19,662 nucleotides of DNA from NCBI GenBank assembly GCA_009602725.1, contig WELB01000078.1, positions 219,625-239,286 on the forward strand, written 5' to 3'. The notes below the pieces were generated by a model that was not told the DNA's origin, did no database searches, and worked only from the letters and a program-made list of their open reading frames with translations. Below are positions 1-8,497 of this stretch, piece by piece (the first letter of the stretch is position 1; every line of letters begins with the position of its first letter). Source of the DNA: Spirogloea muscicola. Lineage: Eukaryota > Streptophyta > Zygnematophyceae > Spirogloeales > Spirogloeaceae. A program made the translations under genes and the position numbers.

Positions 1-165
1 CTGAGTAATTTGTAGCTGCTTTCTTTCTTTGTGTGCTTTGGTTTCTTAGCGCTTCCTCTGGCTTCCTCTGGCCCCCTTCTCGTTCTTTGTTCATTCTTTT
101 TTGGGCTGGCTTGTCCAGCCCCTATCCTCAATGGGCGAGCCCTTTCTTTCTTTGTGACAAGCCAG
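1..165 (+). repeat. LINE 3' end, 5'-truncated fragment (cut by window edge)
   Basis: The first bases read as the stop codon and 3' UTR of a non-LTR retrotransposon. The stretch aligns by eye with 7580-7705: the TGAGT...GTAGCTGCTT start, a T/C-rich stretch with CTGGCCCC, then the inverted repeat GGGCTGGC-TTGT-CCAGCCC near 103-122, followed by CTCAATGGGCGAGCCC. Similarity ends near 165. The coding part lies outside the window. Only the terminal part is present, as expected of a 5'-truncated LINE insertion. Assignment rests on the better preserved copies at 6943-7790. Confidence 0.6.
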
Positions 166-837
166 CCCGAAAGATTTGACAAGGTTCGAAGCGGCCAAAC
201 AGCTGAAGCGCCTAGCTTCGGACCTAAGCAAAGACGCTGAATGAGGGGCGGGCGATTTGGGGCCTCCTCCGACCGACGGTGAGAGTAAGGAGCGAAGGTC
301 GGCGCGGTCTAGCGAGACGCTGTCGATGGGTTTCAAGAAAGGAACAGCAAATCCAAATCAAGGCCTGGCTGTGTGTGGTAGGCCAAACCAAGAGGAATGG
401 ACAACGCCAATTAATGTGGGGCCGGAGACAGGCCGGCACAACTACTCGGCCTCCAGTCTCAAGCGTCGGCCACCCGACGGCCGCGACCCGCCGGACGATT
501 CTCGGCCCCGAGGCCGGCATTATCCGCTGACCCTCTCGGGGCGGGGGGCCGGCTTGAGGCACGTGCGCAGACGTGGAAGCACTCGACAGTTCTCATTCGC
601 CAGAACCGGCTTCGCGGCGGGTGCCAGGCCGGAGGCCAGGTTGCCACGTCGTCCAGAATCTGTCACGTCAGCATTTTAGCGCCACGGTGGATTTTGCGCC
701 CCCCAACTTCCTCTCCCCGCCCGCCATAGCCAGTTCCGTGAGGAGCACCGCCGGGCCCGAGCAGCTCGTAGCCGTTGGCGCCGTCTCGCGGGCAAGCTCA
801 GGGCTTGCTCGCCGGCGCCGCCGGCCTCTCCGCCGCC
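166..837 (+). promoter_or_regulatory. Upstream region of the LysM gene with a G-box
   Basis: No convincing coding exon was found here; open frames exist but show no domain or splice logic. The stretch becomes GC-rich toward the gene. It contains a CACGTG palindrome at 560-565 and a GACGTGG core at 570-576. Such ACGT-core sites bind bZIP/bHLH factors in plants and algae and fit a promoter. There is no clear TATA box. The transcription start cannot be placed; the 5' UTR probably lies within the last 100-200 bases before the ATG at 838. Confidence 0.35.
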
Positions 838-3627
838 ATGGCGGCCGCCGCGTCCGTCGCCATTGCGGGCCGGCTGCGGCCGCCCGCCGCGGCGCCCCAC
901 GGCCTCCGGCCGTCGCTGCTTGGAACGCCTCTGCCGGGCGGCATCTCGGGCCCGGCCCTCCGCGGCTGCCGGCCTAAGCTCTTCCGCGTCCAGGCCCGCT
1001 CCCGCGTGAGTAATGCGCCCCGGTTTCCGCCGTTTCCATCCGCTCTCGTCGCCCTGGAGGCAGGCGGAATGGCCCTGGCTTGATGCCGGTAGGCGAGCCG
1101 CTGCCAGCAAGGCTGACTGCGAGCGGCTGCGCCGCCGTCATCGATGCGCTGTGCGGTGCAGCGGTTCAAGCCGGTCAAGCCAAGCGAGATCAAGATAACC
1201 GTCAGAGAAGGCGACATATTGCTCCGCCTCTCCAAGGAATTCGACTGCTCGGTCAGCCAGTTTGCTGGCGCAAACCTCGACAAGATCCAGGATGTCAATA
1301 AGATCTACGCTGGTGACACTCTGCAGGTAGAGGTCGCATTATCTGACTAACATGCAGCAATTGAAGGTGCTGGAGAGTAGCATTGCTCCCTCCTGAATCA
1401 CGTCTATGTAGCCGGTCATGCATATGGAAAGCTGGTCTTGCATCCAACAATGCTAGTGAGTCCAGTGCATTCTCACTACCTCTTGATGCTGCCAAAGTCA
1501 GGCACTGATCCTGCCTGTTGTTGCTGCATCCTCAACCTCGTAGGTACCAGACATCCCAAGCTCACGGCATAGGCTCGAGCAGCAGAGCAGGCCGGTCGTG
1601 CTAGCAGCCCGTAAACTATATGTCGAGGATGACGACTATGACTACCGTGCGAGGCCCGAAGCTGACAGCAGGAGCTATGCAGCCGGTAACCCGCGCTACA
1701 CACAGCGCGTTGACGCCTCAGGCTCCCAATTCTCCCTCCCGGATATTCTAGGCAGCCCTCGCGAGTTTGCGGTGTACACAGCGGCAGTGGCCGTGCTCTC
1801 TGCTGCTGTTATTGCGACGCTCAAGTCCGTTTGGGGCGAGCCAAAAGAGCGCTCCTCCCAGAGGTCCGCGCCCACGGGCACAACGGACACCTCTTCCCAA
1901 GCAGGTGATGCTCATGCGCAATGTCACAGTGTTACATAGACTTGAGGGCTACATGATGGCGGCCTGCTTCAACTCGATTTCAAGCTGAGAGGCTAGGAGC
2001 ATCTGACATGGTCACAACTTGAGCAAATGGGCACTACAATAGACAGATATACAAAGTTAGGAAGGTCTTACTGACAATTGCCTGTGGTTCCTGTGCTCTG
2101 ACCATCAGCACGTTCTCGGGACACAGCTGCGGCAGCCCTGCCAGCGGGATCACAAGCAGTGGCTGCACGGCCGCCATCGCCGGTGGTGGCTGCACTCAGT
2201 CCTCCGACATCAGCGTCGCCTGCGTCGGCGCCGACGTCCTCCCGGGCAGCCCCTCGGGCGCCTCCGCCCCCGAAGCCAAGTCGTGCGCCAGGCTGGTCTT
2301 TAAACTTCGGGCAGAGGCCACCAGCCAAGACAGAGGCAGCCAAAGCATCGCCGCCGTCACCGCCGCCAACGCAGGAGCGGGCTCCCGCCAAGCCGGAGGC
2401 AGCTAAGGCCGCCCCTCGGGCGCCTCCGCCGAAGCCAAGCCGTGCGCCAGGCTGGTCTTTAAATTTCGGGCAGAAGCAACCAGCCAAGACAGAGGCAGCC
2501 AAAGTTTCGTTGCCGTCATCGCCCTCGACAATGCAGCGAGAGGGCAAGGAGGAAGGGTCTCCGGGAGTCACAGCCGATATTTATGGTCAGCCGCTCGACC
2601 AATCCAAGGGGCGGAAGGTCCAGATGACCAACGGCAGCCCTGGGTACGGGACGCCACCGCCGCCGTCCCTACTGGCAGCCACGGCACCCTCGCCGTCGCC
2701 AGCCCTGAGCACCGCAGTCAATGCAGACGCGCCGCGCTCCCAGCAGGTGGAGGCTGGCAAGAAGCCGGCGGAGGCGGAGAAGGAGCAGAAGCAGGTGCAG
2801 CCATTCTTTCCTTCGACTGACGTGAAGCCCTTCGTGGAGGAAGCCAAGAAGCTTGAGAGTGGCTCCTCTCCAGCCAAGGGCAGTTCCACTGTGTCCAAGG
2901 CGGACGCTGGACCGGCCATCAAGGAGCCCCAAGCGCAGACGAAGAAACAGGAGAATGGGAGGAATGGCTTCTTCCCAGCGTGGGCGAGGGGGGCAGCGTC
3001 GAAGGCAGCTACGTCTGCCTCCAATCTGGGGACTTGGGGCGTGGTGCAGGCCAGCCGCAAGGACAAGCAGACCCTTGTGGAAGCCGACACGAGCAGCGCG
3101 CTTCCCGGCCAAGGGCCAAGCGAGCTTGCGCAGTCTGCTGACAAGAATCAGCTGGTCTCGGCGGCAAGGAGCGGTTCAGAGCAAGCAAAGGCGGCATTGC
3201 GCACCGCCCAAGACCCCGTGCAGGGCAATGCTCTGGCTGGTGTATCAACGGTGAGCTGCAGCATCCTTGTGCCATGCCATGCTCGCTCTTGGCAGCCTTG
3301 GCCCACGTGGTTTTGACAAAGGACAAGTTCTCGTTGGGACGGCAGGCGTAGCACGCGGTCAGGATTTGCGCTTGATAGACAGAAGCCACATGTCAAAAGG
3401 CACCTCCCAGCATGCCAGTAAGGCTGCGGTGCTCGTGTCTGACATGGGCCTCCTTGCCCATTGGGCTTGTCCAGGAAGACAAGGGAGGTGCTGTCGGTCA
3501 GGGCGGCGAGAAGCGCAGAGACCATCTGACGAAGGCTCTTCAGGCTGTCATGCCTGCGGTTGCCATTGGGGCCGGTGCAGCAGGCGTGGTCGGAGGCGGT
3601 ACGCCATCCCTCTGGCCCTATCAATAG
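838..3627 (+). CDS. Plastid-targeted LysM-domain membrane protein (5 exons)
   Basis: Exons by splice phase: 838-1005, 1162-1326, 1544-1904, 2109-3250 and 3475-3627 (TAG stop), 662 residues. All introns are GT-AG and the reading frame is kept across each junction; the 2109 acceptor could also be 2127 or 2136 without changing frame. Residues 1-56 are rich in Ala, Arg, Pro and Ser with almost no acidic residues, resembling a plastid transit peptide. Residues about 67-113 are a LysM domain: ITVREGD, an LSKEF helix, ANLDKIQDVNKIYAGD and a closing LQVP created exactly by joining exons 2 and 3. LysM domains bind N-acetylglucosamine polymers such as peptidoglycan or chitin. About 187-206 is a membrane segment. 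A disordered Pro/Ala/Lys-rich linker of about 400 residues follows, and residues 633-654 are hydrophobic and Gly/Ala-rich. The ATG at 838 lies in a CCGCCATGG context. The LysM call is firm; plastid location and topology are inferred. The combined architecture is one I do not recognise. Confidence 0.8.
2249..2506 (+). repeat. Internal duplication in exon 4 of the LysM gene
   Basis: Two near-identical units of about 95-100 bases lie at 2249-2348 and 2411-2506. Each encodes the conserved block KPSRAPGWSLNFGQ followed by PAKTEAAK. They are separated by a short Pro/Ser/Ala-rich spacer that itself carries a weaker partial copy (PAKPEAAKAAP). The Trp/Phe-containing core is the only ordered-looking motif in an otherwise low-complexity linker, which suggests a short binding motif present twice rather than neutral slippage. 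Confidence 0.8.
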
Positions 3628-3990
3628 GACTCCGAGATCTGTTTGGAGTCTGGCTTCAACCTGCTGGTCAAGTCTTCCAATTTTCACGCTGTCTATGACG
3701 CTCACAAGCGAAGCATTGGAGCATCATTTTGACTCCGTGGTTGTGATTGTCGAACTGGGCCAATGACGTCCATTGCAGTTGATGGATACTTTGAGATGGT
3801 CGGCCTCGCTGCTACCACCACCTTCATCACCTACGACCTCATCTGGGCGAGCTCCAGGTCTGCAGTCCTTACAGCCCTGTCGTCTGCCTTCCCTGCCTGT
3901 ACATTTGCTGCTGCTCCTGGTTTGCAGGGTGGCAGCTCAATTGACACAGTCAAGGCTGCAGGTATAAGGATGTAACTGATACACTTGTAA
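3628..3990 (+). terminator. Probable 3' UTR and poly(A) signals of the LysM gene
   Basis: No exon in frame with the gene is needed after the TAG at 3625-3627. The chlorophyte polyadenylation motif TGTAA occurs at 3971-3975 and again at 3986-3990, about 345-360 bases after the stop. That is a normal 3' UTR length for green algae. A 70-codon open frame at 3763-3975 has no recognisable domain and is treated as UTR. Cleavage would be expected some 10-20 bases beyond one of the two motifs. Confidence 0.45.
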
Positions 3991-5579
3991 GTCATTGGCT
4001 TATGACCTGGTTGCTATGACTGGGGCGATCATGAGATTGCGTCTGTGACACAAGTTGTACCTCCTAATGGCAGGGATCGGCTTGTCAATCAAGTGAAGGG
4101 CATCACAGACCACAGGAAGCTTGGCAAATTTTTGCGGGACCGCAACATCGTCCAGGACCAGTGCTAAGCTTGAAAAGCCCGCACTCCATGTCATGGCAAG
4201 TTTGCAAGCAGGAGTGCTAGGAGCGAATTTTGGACACTTCTACAGCCTCCCCTTACTGGGGGATGCTGACTGTGTCATGCATAACATTCAATACTCCCAC
4301 TGTACACGAATGTATAGAACCTGATGCCCTCTTGAGTGGGAGGACATTTGTAGAGGACATTCTGCAGCCCTGTGCTGGCTGGGCTCCAGCGGAAGAAGTT
4401 GTGACCCAAAAGCACGACTGGATACTAGTCTGAGAGCCTGATGACCAGTCATCCGCAAATCGCTCAAGCATCACACAGCCCCTCGCCCTGTTGGGTAGAT
4501 CAGGACAGGCCTGCCTGTACCCCATGCTGCTGCTTTCAGTCCAGAGTTGGCCACCACCTGTAGGAAGTCGTGGGACTGTAGATGTGCCCTCACGACTCAA
4601 GGGCTTTTTGCTACGCAGACATGAGACCTTTTGTAAGTGATGCTTAGATCACGTCAAGCCATCATTCAGCATCGTAGACAAGATTTTGCAGCATCAGAGA
4701 TTACAAGCGTAGCAACCTTCTGCAGAGGATGCATACACATAGCTACCACCAATGGTTGGTAAAGCCATGGTTTCAGTGAAGCACAGATGGGCTGTGTGCT
4801 TTAGCCATTTGCAAGAGTGTCGCTTGTTCTTTACCCCGACATCTTTGGTCATCCAACAAGTCTAGATCAGTTGCAGCTGCTTTGTGTAATATGGTAAGGT
4901 AGGACATGGACCTAGGGAGAAGCTTTGCACACGAATCACAGCCTGTACTAGCCACGTGGCTGATCTCCTTCCGCTTTCATTGGGGTTCAGCCTTAAGACA
5001 AAGTTGAAGGCGACTGTCAACAAGGCTACCTCTAAACAACAGGACTCCACAGGACCTGCGTCCTTACACACAAAGATTATCTCTTTGATGTTGCTCAATG
5101 CCCTCCACCTGACAATGCAGTAGTCAATAAGGCATGTGATAGTGAAGGAGAACCACAAACAAGAGAACGCCTGTAAATTTGCAAATTAACTAGATTATGA
5201 TGTGGAACAATGAGTAATATCCATGAGCAGCAATGGTCTGTAGGTTTGCTTATTCTCTTTGTTCACATTGAATTGCATCAAGAAGCAATCAACATTGTGT
5301 TGAAATTTGAGTTTGTTCCTTAGTCTTCAGAAGCTGCTGCCTTACCATGTAATCAAATAAGTATGTTTACTTGCTACATCTCTATCTCATGGTATAAATG
5401 GCCTTCTGCTCCCTTGCATTACTTGACAGTGTCGGTCTAACAATTGCTAGTGCACAAGAAGTAAGATGATCAGCTTTACAAGTTCAGCAGATGATCAGCT
5501 TCTTATTCAAAGGATAGGCAGGCTTGCCTATCAACATTGCCTTCTTGCAGACCTGGTCACAAGCAAGGAAACGCTGTGT
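3991..5579. other. Gene-poor intergenic stretch
   Basis: Lower GC than the flanking genes and no open frame with recognisable protein character. The short frames here have no domain, splice context or codon bias like the neighbours. I saw no tRNA cloverleaf, long tandem repeat or clear inverted repeat. It may hold decayed transposon sequence too diverged to recognise by eye. Confidence 0.4.
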
Positions 5580-5589
5580 CGATCCAACC

Positions 5590-5715
5590 ACAGCGATGGC
5601 TGTGATTGGCCAGCCCAGAAAATGGATGAGCAAATTTGGAGGGGCCAGGAAAGCGCTAAAGGACACAGCAACTCAATTGGCGACTGGGCACTCAATAATC
5701 CCTGCTGAGCAGCCA
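5590..5715 (-). repeat. Decayed LINE 3' end, inverted orientation
   Basis: Read on the minus strand this matches the LINE terminus at 7563-7690: CTGCT(C/T)AGCA, a tyrosine codon plus TGA and GTGC, then a T/C-rich stretch, CTGGCCCC, and TTCTGGGCTGGC. The stop is at 5692-5694. The second half of the hairpin is degraded (CAATCACAGCC rather than CCAGCCC), so this is an older copy than those at 6800-7790. Alignment was by eye and contains small gaps. Confidence 0.5.
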
Positions 5716-5984
5716 CAGGTAAGAGGTAGTCTCTGAGTAGCGGGTCCCCTATCTCTAGAAAGAGACAGCAGCCGAAGTGCGACCAGCACCAGCAGGTTCA
5801 ACGCGTGTGCCATTGACCTCTGCAGCGATACTGATAGATCCTAAGAGGTCGATCGTTAGAGAACCGCCCTTCTCACATGCCTGCAATGTAGGAAGATGAG
5901 CTGATCACAAGGCCCAGGCACACGGTGAAGCAATCATAGTGGACAAGGCAATGGAGTGTGGCTGCCATGCCAAACTTAGAAGCA

Positions 5985-6060
5985 GCAAAAGTAAGGCGAT
6001 GGCTGTGAGAGGCCAGCCCAAATAGTACAGACAAGGTCCAAGAAGGGCCGGAAGGTGCAA
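5985..6060 (-). repeat. Possible second decayed LINE 3' end, inverted orientation
   Basis: On the minus strand this reads GGCCCTTCTTGG, a T-rich stretch, then TTTGGGCTGGCC and CACAGCCATCGCC. It is closely similar to the 5590-5660 fragment and more distantly to the LINE 3' UTR copies downstream. No coding tail could be recognised upstream of it. It may be a separate old insertion or a duplicate of the neighbouring fragment. Confidence 0.35.
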
Positions 6061-6629
6061 AAGCATGAAACTATCCTCCATGACTATAGTAACCTTGCAG
6101 TAAAGGACGAAGATCTAAATTTCTGAGGGTCCGAGGGTGGGTGCAATATTGATTAAAAACCCGCCCGCTTAGGTCCATCTGTATTGACTGTCCACGGTCA
6201 ATGACCCGTCAGTAGCCTGTGGCTGTTGACAATCTGATACTAAAGCGGGCTAGCAATCTCGATCTGACGTCAACGTCAATGTCAACCACCTGTGACGGTG
6301 CTGTTAAGGGGGTATGTGCCACAACGGTCACCTCCCATTGCCGTTTTCAGCTGAAGCACCACGCTGTCCCTCGACTTCATTCACTCTGTGATTCGGTATA
6401 GGTCCTAGCCAAGGATACCAGCACAATCTTCAACACAATCTGAGATTAGCTAGTCCTCTCTATCACGTCAAATACACGGAAGGGGTAGTACAGATACAGA
6501 TGGCATTCCTTCCTGCAATTCCGCCTGATGGTCTAAGCTAGCGTAATGTACCGGCAAGAAGTGCCTAGAACGTAGATACATTCAATCTCACATGAGTATT
6601 CAATGTAGACCTATAACTCGTAATGCGAA
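6061..6629. other. Intergenic stretch with clustered GTCA motifs
   Basis: No supported gene. Between about 6195 and 6330 there is a cluster of GTCA/TGAC half-sites, including a perfect TGACGTCA palindrome at 6265-6272 followed by two more GTCAA units. An 8-base inverted repeat, GCCCGCTT at 6163-6170 and AAGCGGGC at 6243-6250, brackets part of it. A regulatory or small-element origin is possible but unproven. The stretch ends where the putative LTR begins (TGTAACG). Confidence 0.3.
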
Positions 6630-6804
6630 TGTAACGATCCAGCCGTTTGGTCAAGCCACACGCTTCTGTTGGCGTTACATGACCGGCCATTTGGGACGAG
6701 TGGCCCGCCAGGTGGCGGGCTGGCTAGCCGGGCAAGTGACCCGCCCGTACAGAAATACCCCTCGCTAGGAACGGGTGGATCTGCACGGGTGGATCTGGAT
6801 CTCT

Positions 6805-6942
6805 TTCCCTGCAGCGAGCTACTCAGACCTGATGTTGCTCACTCGTGGGTACTGAGCTTCCCTCTGCATCGTCTCTGTGTTCTGCAGTGTTTTGTAGTGT
6901 AGTCCTTTTTCCGACTCCTCTTTGGCCACCCCACCAGCAGGC
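6805..6942 (+). repeat. LINE 3' end copy A (truncated)
   Basis: The last 17 codons of a LINE polyprotein (ending SYSDLMLLTRGY, stop 6853-6855) are followed by the start of its 3' UTR. 6805-6923 repeats at 7090-7207 at a constant offset of 285 with only a few differences. The hairpin part of the UTR is missing: copy B begins where copy A stops, suggesting a new insertion into or next to the older one. Low divergence between the two implies recent origin from one master element. Confidence 0.65.
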
Positions 6943-7290
6943 GGGCCACGTCTTCTCCTGGACGTGGTGACCACCGACTCTTATGACCGCTCACATCCAA
7001 CCCAGTGTGCCACCAAGGCTGGGTATGCGGTAGCCTGCGCCGCCCGGGCCAAGGCGCTAAAATACGCAGATCCCCAGCGGGACGACGAGTTCCCTGCAGC
7101 GAGCTACTCAGACCTGATGTTGCTCACTCGTGGGTACTGAGCTTTCCTCTGCATCGTTTCTGTGTTCTGCAGTATGTTGTAGCGTAGTCCTTTCTCCGGC
7201 TCCTCTTGCTTTGGCTTTGGACATTGTCCATTCTTTTTTGGGCTGGCTTGGCCAGCCCCTCTTTTCTATGGGCGCGCTTTTCTCTTCCCG
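6943..7290 (+). pseudogene. LINE 3' end copy B: C-terminal coding fragment plus 3' UTR
   Basis: 6943-7140 encodes RLLLDVVTTDSYDRS...AGYAVACAARAKALKYADP...SYSDLMLLTRGY and stops at 7138-7140. The DVVVT...AxxxAxxRKxxKY pattern is typical of the region after the reverse transcriptase in LINEs common in algae and oomycetes. The segment between it and the terminal SDL motif is deleted here but present in copy C. The 3' UTR (7141-7290) carries the hairpin GGGCTGGC-TTG-GCCAGCCC at about 7240-7258. No catalytic domain is left. Confidence 0.6.
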
Positions 7291-7795
7291 CTCGCCCTCG
7301 ATACGCACGGGGCGCTGGGCGCTCGGTGGCTCGAGCTGCTCAACCAGCTCTCTCGTCACGCCATTGCCCGCCGCTTCCATGGGGAGCCGGTGGACTCCCA
7401 TGCAGCAGAGTCGCTAGCGCAGGTGTACCGCATGCGCTTGGCCTTCTCGCTGCAGAGGTCTATGGCCCGCGCGCTGCACCTGCGTGCAGGCAGAGCCCTC
7501 GCTGCTGCCTCTGGCTCTGGCCCGGGGACGCGCTTCCAGGAATCCAGTCTCTCTGACCTGAGGCTGCTTAGCATGGGTTACTGAGTGCTTCGTAGCTGCT
7601 TCGTTTCTTTTCTGTGCTTGTTGTTCTTCGTACTTCCCCTGGCCCCTTCTCTTCTTTTCTGGGCTGGCTTTTTCCAGCCTCTATCCTCAATGGGCGAGCC
7701 CTTCTCTCTCTTTCTTTGGCTTTGGACATCGTCCATTCTTCCTTGGGCTGGCTTTGCCAGCCCCTCTTCTCTATTGGCGCGCACTTCTTCTGATC
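7291..7795 (+). pseudogene. LINE 3' end copy C: C-terminal coding fragment plus double-hairpin 3' UTR
   Basis: An open frame begins exactly at the end of copy B with LALDTHGALGARWLELLNQL and runs through HAIARRFHGEPVDSHAAESL to SLSDLRLLSMGY, stop 7582-7584. This matches the LINE C-terminal pattern (PLAxDxxGxxG...LL) that normally follows the part kept in copy B. The frame is intact but lacks reverse transcriptase. The 3' UTR contains two successive inverted repeats, GGGCTGGC-TTTTT-CCAGCCT (about 7660-7679) and GGGCTGGC-TTTGCCAGCCC (about 7744-7763). The second is preceded by the same CTTTGGCTTTGGACAT block as copy B. The end near 7795 is approximate. Confidence 0.6.
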
Positions 7796-8002
7796 TCTGG
7801 CCCGCCGCAAGGCAGGCCATGGGGCGACCCGCTCACGCCCAGGAGGTGGAGTCGCCGCCAGACGGCGGCGCCACAGGGCCTGTCCTCCGCTGCGCCTATG
7901 CACTAATGCCTGTGTAGTGGGTTGGTCCCTAAACCCCCTACAGCCGAACCCAATAAGGACGACTCACCCTGACTGCGTGTGTAGGGCGAGATTCGCTACA
8001 TT

Positions 8003-8013
8003 TGGTATCAGAG
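8003..8013 (+). promoter_or_regulatory. Retrotransposon primer binding site (initiator tRNA-Met type)
   Basis: TGGTATCAGAG is complementary to the 3' end of initiator methionine tRNA and is the classic minus-strand primer site of plant LTR retrotransposons. It starts two bases after the ...CTACA end of the LTR. Complementarity breaks at the next position (GCGGG follows where GC-C is usual), so the site is eleven bases long. Confidence 0.75.
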
Positions 8014-8497
8014 GCGGGCTTGCATCCATCAGGCTTGTGGTTGATTGTGCTCGCCGCTGATGATGCAAGGATCTCCCTGATGTGCTGGCTTGACCTTTTC
8101 TGTTGGAGACGAGTGCCTTGCCAGACGTTGGTCAGTGAGGCGGCTCAGCGCCAGGTGCTGAGTCATCTTTGTGCAGTGAGCCAGCAACGACCAACGCCTA
8201 TTGACTGCCTGATCCTCTGAGGACCACCAGCTGCGTTAGGCTACTTGAGGTGTGGCTTGAGCCTGCAGCCTTTGTGTGGTAAAGGTTAATCGTGTGGCCA
8301 GCATCGATCGTGTGCATCGGTCTTGGTAATATCTGCGGCTGTCTGCCTGCCTGTTCTTTGGAGGTGTGGAGTTGCGGGCTGCCTTGCTTGCTCGCTCGCT
8401 GGTGCACCAGTCTTGCGATGCCCTGTATTGCAGTATGGAGCGTGTGATTTGCTGACTGTCGGAGCCTGAATTGATCACTCAGTGTCCTTCAGACAGC
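8014..8497 (+). other. Retrotransposon leader between primer site and gag
   Basis: About 480 bases without a supported coding region, lying between the primer binding site and the first gag ATG. In LTR retrotransposons this interval is the untranslated leader that carries packaging signals. I see no strong hairpin or conserved motif in it. A run of TGCTTGCTCGCTCGCTGGTG near 8383-8402 is the only low-complexity part. Confidence 0.4.

Larger units (their letters stand above)
6630..8000 (+). repeat. Probable 5' LTR, interrupted by LINE 3' ends
   Basis: The 3' limit is well supported: ...CGCTACA at 7994-8000 sits two bases before the primer binding site, as expected of an LTR ending in CA. The 5' limit is inferred from TGTAACG at 6630, which pairs imperfectly with CGCTACA, and TG...CA ends with short inverted repeats are the LTR rule. 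Without a second LTR in the window it cannot be confirmed. Most of 6805-7790 is LINE sequence, so the original LTR would have been about 380 bases (roughly 6630-6804 plus 7791-8000). A direct repeat GGGTGGATCTG lies near 6774-6798. A much shorter LTR beginning at 7912 (TGTAGTGGG) is an alternative. Confidence 0.45.

Noticed and set aside
257-679. 140-codon plus-strand frame upstream of the LysM gene
   Set aside because: No domain, an Arg/Pro-rich composition typical of chance frames in GC-rich DNA, and no splice junction that joins it to the LysM exons.
3763-3975. 70-codon frame after the LysM stop as an extra exon or gene
   Set aside because: No in-phase acceptor is needed, it has no recognisable domain, and it lies before the TGTAA signals, so 3' UTR is the simpler reading.
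5466-5736. Short open frames around 5500-5700
   Set aside because: They overlap the decayed LINE 3' end on the opposite strand and have no protein features.
7912-8000. An 89-base LTR starting TGTAGTGGG
   Set aside because: Possible in principle, but so short an LTR would be unusual for a gypsy element, and TGTAACG at 6630 pairs better with CGCTACA. Kept only as an alternative.
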